Assembly: GCA_964575335.1 (NCBI GenBank)
Contig: CAZNPU010000010.1
Location: 39,769 to 103,768, forward strand
Direction of reading: 5' to 3'
Source: CAZNPU01 sp964575335
GTDB taxonomy: Bacteria > Planctomycetota > Phycisphaerae > Phycisphaerales > SM1A02
DNA: 64,000 bases
The notes under the pieces are model-generated. The model had not been told where the DNA came from. It worked only from the letters and a program-made list of their open reading frames with translations, and made no database searches. This document shows, one piece after another, positions 25,789 to 34,141 of this stretch (position 1 is the first letter of the stretch; the number at the start of each line of letters is the position of its first letter). A program made the translations under genes and the position numbers.

Positions 25789-28527
25789 TTACTCAGATTG
25801 ATTTTTGGCGATGAGGCGGTCCAGCGCTTCCAGGCGTCTTTGATGCTGCGGCCGGTCCGGTTCGAGCTTGGTGAGCGCAACGATGTGCTGCCGGGCGAGG
25901 TCCAGGCGCTGAGCTTCGATGGCAATTGCCGCTGCAAGCTCTCGATTGGGCGCGTAGTACGGGTTGATGTGCAGTGCGCGGGTGACCTTGGCGAGCGCTG
26001 CATCGATTTCGCCGATCTGACGATACAGCTTCGCCAACGCGATGGCGTGAACGGGCGATTTCTCTTCAAGTTCGTCGAGCTTTTCCAGATGCGGGATGGC
26101 CTTTTCGGGCGTGTCGCTGGCCAGCCAGAGCTGGGCGAGCTTGCGGTGCGGCAGTGGATCGACCGGGCGCAGAGTTGCGTACCGATGCAGCCGCTGCATC
26201 AATGCTGCATCGTGCACGCTGGCCTCATCACCTGCGAGGTTGATGTGTCGGCGAAGCTGAATCTCCGCCAGATCAGGGTGATCGGGATACTGCTCAATCC
26301 ATTTGGCAAGCTGCGCATCGCTGATTTCCACCGGCGGGCGGACCAGCGGCGGCCAGCGGTCAGCCGTCACTGGACGCTCCGTATGAGATTTCGGCCTTCC
26401 GATTTGCCCGCTGAGCGCTTTCACCAAGACGTCCAGCCGCGCCTGCTTTGATGCTTTCAGCATGGCAGCAAGCTCTGGATCTGCTGCGCGAATTTCATCG
26501 GTCAGCTCGGTGATCGTCGGCCGGGCCGCCAATCCCCACGATGCAACCTGCTGCTTGGCCCACTCGAGAAACTCAGCGTAAAACTGTTCGCGCGATACGC
26601 CAAGCGCGTTGGGAATGGCCTGCTGCTCGCGCTCGCCGTCGTGATAACGAGCCAGCAGCCGCACCAGCGCCGACTCGCCAAAGCGCTGGTCCATGAATTC
26701 CACCATCCAGTTGCCGATCGCGTACGCCTTGGCGCGATCGCCGGGATTTTCAGGCCGCACGAATGCCCATTTGATGGTATCCAGACTGAAGAGCGAATTG
26801 GTTTCAAGCGCCTGCGCCAGCATGAGGCAGGTTTCATACCTGCGAGGTTTGAGTTCCATGCTGACCGCTGCGCCTTCGGTGAGCCAGTGCGGAATGCGAT
26901 TGCGTGTCTGCGCGAGTGTCACCGTATGCGTGTATTCGTGCTGAACAACGCGGGGCCAGTCGAACAAACCCGTGTGCTTGCCGGGCTTTGCCTGGCGCGG
27001 CGCCTCCATTGCGATCACTGGTCCGGTGCAGGCAGCAATGGTGTGAACAAACGGCATACCCGTGATGCGCACGGCAAAACGCTGGTGATCGGGCATCAGT
27101 TCGATAATGGTTTTCCGCGGCGGCTCAAACGCAAACCGTGTGGTGACGACAGCGTGAATACGCTCCAGCTCATCGAGCATCATCTCCGCAAGCACTTCAT
27201 CGATGCCGGGCTTATAGCGAACGATAAAATGGTCGGATTCAATCTGCGCGTAGCTGGCGAGTTCTTCCAGCAGAAACAGACTGTTGGCAGCTCGCTTGTG
27301 AAACGGATCAAGACGAGCAACCCGCTGCAGCACAGCCAGTGCGCGATCGTCGCGCCCGGACTGCAATTCCATTAATCCCAGTTCGATCTGCGGCGCAGGC
27401 CAGGCGGGTTGGCGAACGATGGCCTCCTCCAGCGCAGCGGCTGCCGCTTCGTATTGCCGATTCAGCGAAAGATGCCGGCCGACGATGTAATAAGCGTTCG
27501 GACTGCCCGGCGAAAGCTCGTCGTACTGATCAAGCGCCCGCTGCATGGCCTGTTCGTCGTAGTACAGCGCATGCGCCGCAGCGTTGTATGCCAGCGCATC
27601 ACGAAAATGAGGCAGACGCTTCAGCAGGGGAGTAAGTATCTCCATCGCGCCGTCGGGATCGTCCTGCACGAGCCTGGCTTCAATCTCAAGCAAGTCGGCC
27701 AGCGGATGCTGCGAGTTGAGCCGCCGCAGCGCGCCTGCGGCAATGAGTGCGGAATTGAAATCAAAGCGATGAAGCGCGACGCGCCCCAGCATGTACCACG
27801 CCTGCGCGCAGCGCGGATTGAGCGCGAGCGTTTCGTGCAGGGCGTCGATTCCTTCACGCGCATTATCCTTATCCAGCAGCAATTCAGCTTCAGCGAGCTT
27901 GGCTGGCCAGTACAGCCGATCAAGTTCCTGATGCGCGCGGGCCAGCAGGTCCATCATGGTCTGATAGTCGCGCGCGGGCTGACCTTGAATGCGCGCCCGG
28001 ATCATCATCACCCGCACGCCTTCGGTCAGCTCACCTGCATCGGTGATGCGTGTGCGCAGCATGCGCTGCACCGGCTCAGCCGTCGCCTCATCAGCGTGCT
28101 GGGTGCGGCCAAGTCCCTCCAGCGCTGCGGCGCGAATGCGGGCCGCCCAGTTGGAATGTGCGTGTTCCAGCAGCGCCAGCGCTTCGTCGAGTTCGCCCGC
28201 AGCCAGCTTTGCTTCAGCGCGCAGCTCTGCAGGCACGCTGGGATCGCTCAGCGAAGGGTGATTGAAATCCCAGGCATTCAGCGCGACTCTGGCCTGCAGC
28301 GTTGGCGAAGTCAGATCGCGGTCATCCCACACGCCATGAAATACCCGCAGTTCCCGCCGCTCATCTTCAGTCAGCCAGGCAGCGTCAATAGCTTGGGCGG
28401 CTACGGGGTTCAGGTCAAACCGTTCAGGCACAAGCTGTTGAGCCGTGGCAAGCTGCGGCTGGAACGCGGCTGCGAGACACGCTGCAAAGGCGAGTGTGAG
28501 ACAACGCTTCCATTGCCGGCTGAACAT
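25789..28527 (-). CDS. Secreted TPR protein with peptidase MA-like (HExxH) domain
   Basis: 912 residues from the ATG at 28527, which has GAGG about 9-10 bases upstream on the minus strand. A signal peptide ends near LATAQQ. The N-terminal half is a long series of tetratricopeptide-like helices (for example LNPRCAQAWYMLGRVAL and GSPNAYYIVGRHLSL). A gluzincin-type metalloprotease domain follows with RVVQHEYTHTVTLAQ (HExxH) and, 17 residues on, the third ligand Glu in HWLTEGAAV, as in the peptidase_MA family. C-terminal TPRs end the protein (PHLEKLDELEEKSPVHAIAL is part of one). A periplasmic or surface protease with a protein-binding scaffold is inferred. It is convergent with pilT and divergent from the haemoglobin gene. 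Confidence 0.82.
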   Translation of the reverse strand: MFSRQWKRCLTLAFAACLAAAFQPQLATAQQLVPERFDLNPVAAQAIDAAWLTEDERRELRVFHGVWDDRDLTSPTLQARVALNAWDFNHPSLSDPSVPAELRAEAKLAAGELDEALALLEHAHSNWAARIRAAALEGLGRTQHADEATAEPVQRMLRTRITDAGELTEGVRVMMIRARIQGQPARDYQTMMDLLARAHQELDRLYWPAKLAEAELLLDKDNAREGIDALHETLALNPRCAQAWYMLGRVALHRFDFNSALIAAGALRRLNSQHPLADLLEIEARLVQDDPDGAMEILTPLLKRLPHFRDALAYNAAAHALYYDEQAMQRALDQYDELSPGSPNAYYIVGRHLSLNRQYEAAAAALEEAIVRQPAWPAPQIELGLMELQSGRDDRALAVLQRVARLDPFHKRAANSLFLLEELASYAQIESDHFIVRYKPGIDEVLAEMMLDELERIHAVVTTRFAFEPPRKTIIELMPDHQRFAVRITGMPFVHTIAACTGPVIAMEAPRQAKPGKHTGLFDWPRVVQHEYTHTVTLAQTRNRIPHWLTEGAAVSMELKPRRYETCLMLAQALETNSLFSLDTIKWAFVRPENPGDRAKAYAIGNWMVEFMDQRFGESALVRLLARYHDGEREQQAIPNALGVSREQFYAEFLEWAKQQVASWGLAARPTITELTDEIRAADPELAAMLKASKQARLDVLVKALSGQIGRPKSHTERPVTADRWPPLVRPPVEISDAQLAKWIEQYPDHPDLAEIQLRRHINLAGDEASVHDAALMQRLHRYATLRPVDPLPHRKLAQLWLASDTPEKAIPHLEKLDELEEKSPVHAIALAKLYRQIGEIDAALAKVTRALHINPYYAPNRELAAAIAIEAQRLDLARQHIVALTKLEPDRPQHQRRLEALDRLIAKNQSE

Positions 28528-28646
28528 AAGGCGATCCCTCGCAAAGGCGTTCTCGGAGTGTAGCTCGTTGACTGCTGCCGGTCGCTGTGGGTGTTTTGCG
28601 GCTCCGATACAGCCGAACAACGCCGCGGCCGCTACGATTGCCCGTC

Positions 28647-29096
28647 ATGCTTCAACCAGGTCTGCCGCGTTCACCAGGTTCATCCTCCCCGCAGCCCGTT
28701 TCCAAGCCGGTGTTCGGCCCGGACAACCTGCCTTACGACGCTTTGGGCGGCGACGCCGGCGTGCGCGCTCTGACAGACTGTTTCTACGATCACATGGATC
28801 AGGATGAGGCATTTGCGACGATTCGCAACCTGCATCCGTCCGATCTGACCGAGTCCAGGCAGAAACTCTACGAATTTCTCTCCGGCTGGCTGGGCGGACC
28901 GCAGCTTTACATCAACAAATACGGCCACCCGCAGCTGCGCCGCAGGCATATGCCGTTTCCCATCGGCGAAATCGAACGCGACCAATGGCTTGCGTGCATG
29001 GCCAAGGCGATGGACGATCAGCGCATTACCGGCGAGCTGCGCGCATTTCTCGAACAGCGCTTCAGTCACGTTGCCGACTTCATGCGCAATCAGTAA
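28647..29096 (+). CDS. Truncated haemoglobin, group II
   Basis: 149 residues from the ATG at 28647; the frame continues upstream to 28587 but without a better start, and the first 25 residues are a Pro/Ser-rich extension. The 2-on-2 globin fold is recognisable: YDALGGDAGVRALTDCFYDHM (helices A/B), FLSGWLGGPQLYINKYGHPQLRRRHMPFPI (split here: FLSGWLGGPQ then YINKYGHPQLRRRHMPF, containing the proximal His in RRRHMPF) and a C-terminal FLEQRFSHVADFM helix. Group II (trHbO-type) proteins bind O2 or NO and are linked to redox or NO stress. It is divergent from the secreted TPR protease and convergent with the CorC-like gene. Confidence 0.88.
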   Translation: MLQPGLPRSPGSSSPQPVSKPVFGPDNLPYDALGGDAGVRALTDCFYDHMDQDEAFATIRNLHPSDLTESRQKLYEFLSGWLGGPQLYINKYGHPQLRRRHMPFPIGEIERDQWLACMAKAMDDQRITGELRAFLEQRFSHVADFMRNQ

Positions 29097-29133
29097 CGCA
29101 AACAACAGCGAGCCAGCATCAGTTGCGACAGCG

Positions 29134-30435
29134 TCATTTGGCGTTCTGCGACAGTGATTCAACAACTTCAACCGGCGTTGGCTGCTGAAGCAATTCGATG
29201 CCGATGCGTTTCACATAGGTCGGCGTGGCAGCAATTGTGGTCAGACGCACGTTGTTGATCTCGAACGACTCGCCTTCTTCCGGTACGCGGCCGAAGTGCC
29301 AGAGCATCAGGCCTGCGACCGTGTCAAAGTCGCCTTCATCGGGCAGGTTCAGGTTCATGCGGTCATTGAGTTCGTCAACGCGCAGGCGTCCGTCCACTTC
29401 CGCGTGCGTGTCGTCGATCAGGACCAGCTCGCGTTCGCCGTTGCCCTGCGGTTCATGCTCATCGCGAATCTCACCGACAATCTCTTCCAGGACGTCCTCA
29501 ATCGTCACCAGCCCGGCGGTGGAGCCGTATTCATCCACCACAATCGCCATGTGCACCTCGCTGTGCTGGAAATCGCGCAGGAGGTCCTTCACGGGTTTGG
29601 TCTCGGGCACGACGATCGGCTGCCGCAGTATCGGCTCGAGCTTAAACTGCGGTGCGTCCTGGCCGAGATAGCGCACAAGGTCTTTCACGTAGAGAATGCC
29701 GAGGATGTTGTCGACGCCGTTGCGATAAATCGGAATGCGTGAGTGGCCAGCATGGATGATGAACTCGCGGATCGTGCCGAGGTCATCGGTGTATTCGATG
29801 CCTTCGATATCCAGCCGCGGCGTCATGATGTCGGAGACTTCGGTGTTGGTGAACTCCACCACGTTTTCCAGAATCTCTGCCGCCTGCAGGTCCAGCGAGC
29901 CTTCGCGCTGCACGTCCTCAATGCTTTCCAGCAGTTCGGCTTCGCCTTCATCCTGATCGCGCGGGCCGGCGATCTTCTCGAACAATCGATCGACAAGCAT
30001 GCCGAGTTTCCCCAGCGGTCGGCATACGACGGTGATGATGCGCAGGACCGCCAGGCTGGAACCCAGCAGCCGCGTGCCCATATGCCGCGCGATTGCTGAA
30101 CTGAACACCGTCGTGGCAAGCCAGATGAGCACAGCCGCGATAAGGCCGGAAATAACCAGATCAAGCCAGCTCACTGCAGGCTGAGCGCGAAATTCGATGA
30201 CCGCAGCAAGGATCAGGATGTACACCGCCACGCGCGCCAGCGTGCGCAGCAGCGCCGTGGCCAGGGCGGCTTCGTCAAGCTGATCGTACAGCCAGTCGGC
30301 GGCTGCCGGTCGGCGCTTCTTGACGAGATATCGCTGCATCGCTGAGCGGCTGAACCCCAGCAATGCCAGATTCATCGATGACAGATAGGTCGCAACGAGA
30401 ATCGCGAGAATGATCGATATCACCAGAACGTTCAC
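29134..30435 (-). CDS. CNNM/CorC-family membrane protein with CBS pair
   Basis: 433 residues starting at a GTG whose bases overlap the TGA of ybeY (GTGA), so the two genes are translationally coupled. The N-terminal DUF21 membrane domain has about four hydrophobic segments (VLVISIILAILVATYL, VAVYILILAAVIEF, LVISGLIAAVLIWLA). Next come a short acidic linker, a CBS-domain pair (SDIMTPRLDIEGI, HSRIPIYRNGVDNILGILYV, MAIVVDEYGSTAGLVTIEDV) and a CorC_HlyC domain (EVDGRLRVDELN, DTVAGLMLWHFGRVPEEGE). The family is associated with Mg2+/Co2+ efflux or haemolysin-like annotation. The ybeY-corC pairing is a widely conserved gene order. Confidence 0.9.
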   Translation of the reverse strand: MNVLVISIILAILVATYLSSMNLALLGFSRSAMQRYLVKKRRPAAADWLYDQLDEAALATALLRTLARVAVYILILAAVIEFRAQPAVSWLDLVISGLIAAVLIWLATTVFSSAIARHMGTRLLGSSLAVLRIITVVCRPLGKLGMLVDRLFEKIAGPRDQDEGEAELLESIEDVQREGSLDLQAAEILENVVEFTNTEVSDIMTPRLDIEGIEYTDDLGTIREFIIHAGHSRIPIYRNGVDNILGILYVKDLVRYLGQDAPQFKLEPILRQPIVVPETKPVKDLLRDFQHSEVHMAIVVDEYGSTAGLVTIEDVLEEIVGEIRDEHEPQGNGERELVLIDDTHAEVDGRLRVDELNDRMNLNLPDEGDFDTVAGLMLWHFGRVPEEGESFEINNVRLTTIAATPTYVKRIGIELLQQPTPVEVVESLSQNAK

Positions 30436-31016
30436 GTCTGCGGTTCCTCGCCAATATCAAAAACTGCTCCTACGCCGATGGATCGAAGGATGCGGTCTTC
30501 TTCAGCATGCATGGCTGCGTATCCGGTTTCGGTGTGATCGTCGTACCCCACGCAATGCAGCACGCCGTGAAGCGCGTACAGCAGCAATTCGCGTTCGACG
30601 GCATGGCCGAGTTCACGTGCCCGGCGGCTGGCTTCATCGATGCAGACGGCAATGTCCGCCTCGATCGGAGCCGAGGGGTCGTCGGTTTCAGTCAGGTCGA
30701 ACGTCAGCACGTCAGTTGTGGTGGATTCGCCCGAATGCTGGCGGTGCAGTTCAATCATGCGATGGTCGTTCACCACCAGGACGCCGATGCGCGCAAACGA
30801 CCGGCCCGCGGACGCTTCGATTGTCGATAACGCCCGCGCAAGATGATCACGCACCCATCGGAAATCCACTGATTGGTTCACATCGGCCGCCGGTTTGACC
30901 TCGACAATCGTCTGGTCCGGGTCGTCCGCACACGAGGGAGGCTCGTCGGTGCTGGCCGCAGTTTCAGGAGCGGCTGGCAGAGTTGTCGTACACGTTGTGC
31001 AAGCGGTGTTATTCAT
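30432..31016 (-). CDS. ybeY: Endoribonuclease YbeY, 16S rRNA maturation
   Basis: 194 residues. A variable, Thr/Ala/Pro-rich N-terminus of about 50 residues precedes the UPF0054 fold. The diagnostic zinc motif is in HGVLHCVGYDDHTETG, with three histidines; one extra residue stands before the third His compared with the usual GYDH. STTTDVLTFDL is the other conserved block. YbeY is a metal-dependent RNase that processes the 3' end of 16S rRNA and takes part in ribosome quality control. Its stop overlaps the start of the CorC-like gene. A TTGGCG-17-TATGCT promoter candidate lies about 155-185 bp upstream, and the T-rich repeat array is further upstream. Confidence 0.9.
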   Translation of the reverse strand: MNNTACTTCTTTLPAAPETAASTDEPPSCADDPDQTIVEVKPAADVNQSVDFRWVRDHLARALSTIEASAGRSFARIGVLVVNDHRMIELHRQHSGESTTTDVLTFDLTETDDPSAPIEADIAVCIDEASRRARELGHAVERELLLYALHGVLHCVGYDDHTETGYAAMHAEEDRILRSIGVGAVFDIGEEPQT

Positions 31017-31171
31017 ACATCATCCCCCAACCCACCGGCATTGCCCCCGAAAGCCCGGCTGGCGCCCTGGACGACCAATCCAGGCGGTTACCTCTTTTGC
31101 CGCCAAAGTGCTTCTTTTGATCAGATCGTCGTTTGTGGGCATCCAATTAAAGTCAATTCAGTCTTGCCGAT

Positions 31172-31200
31172 AGCATAGGACACCTCACGCCAAACGCCAA
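31172..31200 (-). promoter_or_regulatory. Candidate sigma70-type promoter for ybeY-corC
   Basis: Read on the minus strand: -35 TTGGCG (31200-31195), 17-base spacer, -10 TATGCT (31177-31172). Each hexamer matches consensus at 4 of 6 positions. It is correctly oriented for ybeY, with a predicted leader of about 150 bases. Confidence 0.35.
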
Positions 31201-31212
31201 GAGTTTTCTGCT

Positions 31213-31233
31213 CAGCCCCATGCCGGCCGGGGC
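31213..31233. other. GC-rich hairpin upstream of ybeY
   Basis: AGCCCC (31213-31218) pairs with GGGGCT (31228-31233) around a 9-base loop. It lies between the T-rich array and the candidate ybeY promoter and may end transcription coming from nuoF. No T-tract follows on the minus strand. Confidence 0.35.
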
Positions 31234-31330
31234 TATTCGGACCTGGCAGGCTGCCGCCAACGCGATGCAGGCGCTTGCGCTTCAGTTCGCATGTGCGGCG
31301 TAACAGCCGGTAACATGACGGCAACAGCGA

Positions 31331-31552
31331 CTGTCTGGTTTTGCACAGATAATTCGTTGTTGACATCAGCGGCTTGTTTGTGGCGCAGGCGCTTTGTTTT
31401 TGATACATGCGGTTTTTTTGGCGCATACGCCTTGTTTTTTGACAAAGGCAGTCTGTCTTTGGCGCAGATGATCTGTTTCTGGCAAAAACGCCCCATTTTT
31501 GGCGCAGGCGGTTTGTTTTTGTCCAAAACGAATCGTTTTTAGCGCACTGAGC
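31331..31552. repeat. Degenerate 20-bp T-tract tandem array with 40-bp higher-order period
   Basis: About eleven units of 18-22 bp (mean close to 20) fill the gap between nuoF and ybeY. A typical unit is a T-rich block (TTTGTTTTT-like) followed by GGCGCAGGCG or a GACAAA/CCAAAA-type block. The two types alternate: the GCGCA core recurs at 31383, 31421, 31462, 31502 and 31542, spaced 38, 41, 40 and 40 bp, so the true period is a 40-bp dimer. Units near 31331-31372 are more diverged. The composition differs sharply from the GC-rich surroundings. Open frames crossing it show a 7-residue periodicity and are repeat by-products. Confidence 0.8.
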
Positions 31553-31577
31553 AGGCGGATCGAGCGACGTCTTGCGC

Positions 31578-32936
31578 TTATGCGCCCGTACCCACCGTGA
31601 GGCTGACCGGAACCGACACCGAGACCGGCTTCACGCGGGCTTCGAATTCGTCACGGTACTTGTTCACAATCGTGCGCACTGCCCAGTTGTTGCCATCGGC
31701 CAGGCCGCAGATCGTCGTGCCGGGCATGATGCCCATCGAGCCGGCGAGTTCCAGCAACAGGTCGAGATCCTTACTGGTGGCGTCACCCCGCTCAATGCGG
31801 CAGAGCAGTTTGTACATCCACTGCGACCCCTCGCGGCAGGGGGTGCACTGGCCGCACGATTCGTTCTTGAAAAACCGCGAGATATTGCGGGCCACCGCCA
31901 CCATGTCGGTGTCTTCATCGAAGATCGTCGGGCACGCGGTTCCCAGGCCCATCACGTTGTACTTTCGGCCGATGTCGAAATCCATCTCGGCGTCAAACTG
32001 ATCCGGGCCGAGGATGCCCATGCTCACGCCGCCGGCGATTGCGCCCTTGAACTTCTTCCCGCCCCGCATGCCGCCGCAGTACTCGTTGACGAGCTTCGAG
32101 AGCGGAATGCCCAGATCGCATTCGTACACGCCGGGCTTATTGACGTGTCCGGAGACGCCCATGAGCTTGGGGCCGTAGCTCGGCGCTGCGCCGATGCTCG
32201 ACTCGCATCCCATGCTGGTCCACCATTCCACGCCGTTGAGCACGATCGGACCTACGGACGCGAGCGTTTCGACGTTGTTGATGATCGTCGGCCGGCCGAA
32301 CAACCCCTTCACCGCAGGGAACGGCGGCTTGATGCGCGGCCAGGCGCGTTTGCCTTCCACCGCTTCCAGCAGGCCGGTTTCCTCGCCGCAGATGTAGGCG
32401 CCAGCCGAGCGATGCAGGTAGCAGTCGACCGCAAAGTTCACCTTGCCTTTGAGCAGTCCCTGCTTGCCGAAGATGCCGTTGTCGTAAGCCTCTTTGATGG
32501 CATTCTCAACCACCTTGGCCTGATGCCGGTACTCACCTCGGATGAAGAAATACGCGGTGTCGAGCTGGCACGCATAGCACGCAATCGCAATGCCTTCCAG
32601 CACCAGGTGCGGATCGTAATCGATCAGCAGCCGATCCTTGAATGTGCCGGGTTCAGCCTCATCGCAGTTCACGCACAGATATCGTCGTCCGCCATCCGGC
32701 GGGGGCAGGAACGTCCACTTCAGCCCGCAGGGGAACCCCGCGCCGCCTCGTCCACGGAGTTGTGAATCCTTGACGATGTTGACGATCTCTTCCGGCTTCA
32801 TGCTCAGGGCTTTTTCAAGCGCCTGGTAGCCGCCGGTCTTGACGTACTCTTCGTAGGAAACAATGTGGCGATCCTTCGGGTCGCCCCATGGAAAGGTGGG
32901 AATTCGCTTGGTCAGGACGGGTTCGGTAACTGGCAT
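31578..32936 (-). CDS. nuoF: NADH-quinone oxidoreductase subunit F (NuoF, FMN and NADH site)
   Basis: 452 residues from the ATG at 32936; the frame is open to 32993. Complex I peripheral arm subunit. Visible are GRGGAGFPCGLKW (NADH/FMN Rossmann-like glycine loop), YLCVNCDEAEPGTFKDR (FMN site), GAYICGEETGLLEAVEGKR, RPTIINNVET, and the N3 4Fe-4S cluster ligands in ESCGQCTPCREGS plus the later Cys in GTTICGL. Normal length for the family. It should form an operon with nuoE but is 2.46 kb from it, with three other genes between. A long intergenic region (32937-33613) precedes it and must carry its own promoter. Confidence 0.95.
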   Translation of the reverse strand: MPVTEPVLTKRIPTFPWGDPKDRHIVSYEEYVKTGGYQALEKALSMKPEEIVNIVKDSQLRGRGGAGFPCGLKWTFLPPPDGGRRYLCVNCDEAEPGTFKDRLLIDYDPHLVLEGIAIACYACQLDTAYFFIRGEYRHQAKVVENAIKEAYDNGIFGKQGLLKGKVNFAVDCYLHRSAGAYICGEETGLLEAVEGKRAWPRIKPPFPAVKGLFGRPTIINNVETLASVGPIVLNGVEWWTSMGCESSIGAAPSYGPKLMGVSGHVNKPGVYECDLGIPLSKLVNEYCGGMRGGKKFKGAIAGGVSMGILGPDQFDAEMDFDIGRKYNVMGLGTACPTIFDEDTDMVAVARNISRFFKNESCGQCTPCREGSQWMYKLLCRIERGDATSKDLDLLLELAGSMGIMPGTTICGLADGNNWAVRTIVNKYRDEFEARVKPVSVSVPVSLTVGTGA

Positions 32937-33613
32937 GACAGAAGACAACTCCGCATATGGCGTGAGATGCCCATGATAGTCGCAACGAGGCAAGATGTCC
33001 CCATTGCTGCCTGCGATGTCGGCGGGCGCGTGCGGAATGTGACAGATTCAGACAGACCGTACAGTTGGTGCGCCCGAATGAGCAAACCGCAGCGGGGTTA
33101 TGGAACTGCCCGCGCAGCAACAATGATGATTATCCGATTGGCATAGTTTGGAATCAGTGCAGCAGCATGCAGATTGAGCCGTTTCGCGCCCTTGCTGCGC
33201 GACGCGCCGGGGTTGACTTTTGGCATGCAGCGGGGCTATGGTTAGCCGTAGCTTGGTGATACTGCGCGCGAACCGTAGGTGGGCTCCGTGAGTATATCCA
33301 TGGCCGAGGCCGTTCTGTTCATCATCGAATAGCAACAGCGGCACATGAGGAAGGCGATCATCATGATGGCGACTTCGGTCCTGCTCAAAAATATCCGAGA
33401 GCCTACACGCTTTGCACCGCGCGACTGTTGCGGTTGAGCGAGCGCGGCAGTCACACCGATCGCTCCTTTGTTCTCTCTCCACATTGTGTTAACCCGTTCT
33501 GAACAAGCTTGTGTTCACTGTGTCGGGTTCATCGGCACGGCGAAATGCACAGCTGGTTCCACACGCTGAAGTACGCGGCGAGGCTGCTCTGCGCCGCGCG
33601 AGGGTTTTCTGCC
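32937..33613. other. 677-bp gene-free stretch between divergent nuoF and rnk-like genes
   Basis: Small open frames on both strands (for example 33242-33484 and 33048-33482 on minus) lack ribosome binding sites and recognisable domains. Near the rnk-like gene, GAAC at 33501-33504 and GTTC at 33513-33516 flank the perfect palindrome ACAAGCTTGT, a possible operator about 100 bp upstream of the start. Otherwise nothing was recognised. Confidence 0.45.
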
Positions 33614-34036
33614 ATGACGACCGAAGCACGTGAAATCCTGATGACCACTGAAGATAACGAGCGACTTCGCGCGATGCTGGAATCACACGACGTGCACGGC
33701 AAAGGCGCGCCGTGGCAGTTGCGAACGCTGGAGCGCGAGCTTGAGCGGGCCAAGGTGTTGCCGCCGGATGAGATACCGCCGGACGTGGTCACGATGAACT
33801 CGACCGTGCGCGTGCGCGGCGGCGGTCGCAATGAGGCTGATACGTGGACCATCGTCTATCCCGAGGATACCGATCTGGATCAGGGCCGCATCTCCGTACT
33901 TTCTCCGATGGGCCTGGCGATTCTGGGCTATCGGGCTGGCGATGAAGTGTCGTGGGAGCTGCCGACCGGTCCGAGGCGATTCACCATTGAAGAGGTCATA
34001 CAGCCGCCGAGACCGGCCAGGCAGGTGAAAACCTGA
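33614..34036 (+). CDS. Rnk / GreA-GreB C-terminal-domain protein
   Basis: 140 residues from the ATG at 33614 (an in-frame ATG at 33641 is the alternative; the open frame reaches 33509). A short N-terminal helical part (NERLRAMLESHDV, LRTLERELERAKVL) is followed by a GreA/GreB C-terminal-like FKBP fold: VTMNSTVRVR, DTWTIVYPEDTDLDQGRISVLSPMG (in two blocks, TWTIVYPEDTDLD and GRISVLSPMGLAILG) and GDEVSWELPTG. This is the layout of Rnk, a small RNA polymerase-binding relative of Gre factors. It is on the strand opposite to nuo and probably pairs with the universal stress gene 105 bp downstream. Confidence 0.85.
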   Translation: MTTEAREILMTTEDNERLRAMLESHDVHGKGAPWQLRTLERELERAKVLPPDEIPPDVVTMNSTVRVRGGGRNEADTWTIVYPEDTDLDQGRISVLSPMGLAILGYRAGDEVSWELPTGPRRFTIEEVIQPPRPARQVKT

Positions 34037-34141
34037 CGGGCGATGTCCTGTTGTGCGCCGAGGATGACGCGCCGTTAAACCGTGTGTGGTTTGTTGTACT
34101 GTGCGCAGACGTGACGTGAGTTGCAGGGGAACCCGAGGATC

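Larger units (their letters stand above)
31017..31577. other. 561-bp gene-free stretch between nuoF and ybeY
   Basis: No credible gene. It contains the ybeY promoter candidate (31172-31200), the GC-rich hairpin (31213-31233) and the T-tract repeat array (31331-31552). Confidence 0.6.

Noticed and set aside
27409..28563. 384-codon plus-strand frame
   Set aside because: Antisense to the TPR metalloprotease. No ribosome binding site or domain.
31233..31542. Open frames on both strands across the T-tract array, showing a 7-residue periodicity
   Set aside because: The periodicity follows from the 20-21-bp DNA repeat. Unit lengths vary by 1-4 bp, so the array is not frame-preserving as a coding repeat would be.
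31331..31552. CRISPR array
   Set aside because: Units are only about 20 bp, degenerate and contiguous. There are no constant repeats with unique spacers and no cas genes.
31572..32765. 397-codon plus-strand frame
   Set aside because: Antisense shadow of nuoF. Ala/His/Arg-rich, no domain.
33242..33484. 80-codon minus-strand frame with a short hydrophobic stretch
   Set aside because: No Shine-Dalgarno sequence, Met/Cys-rich composition unlike neighbours, and alternative overlapping frames of equal quality.
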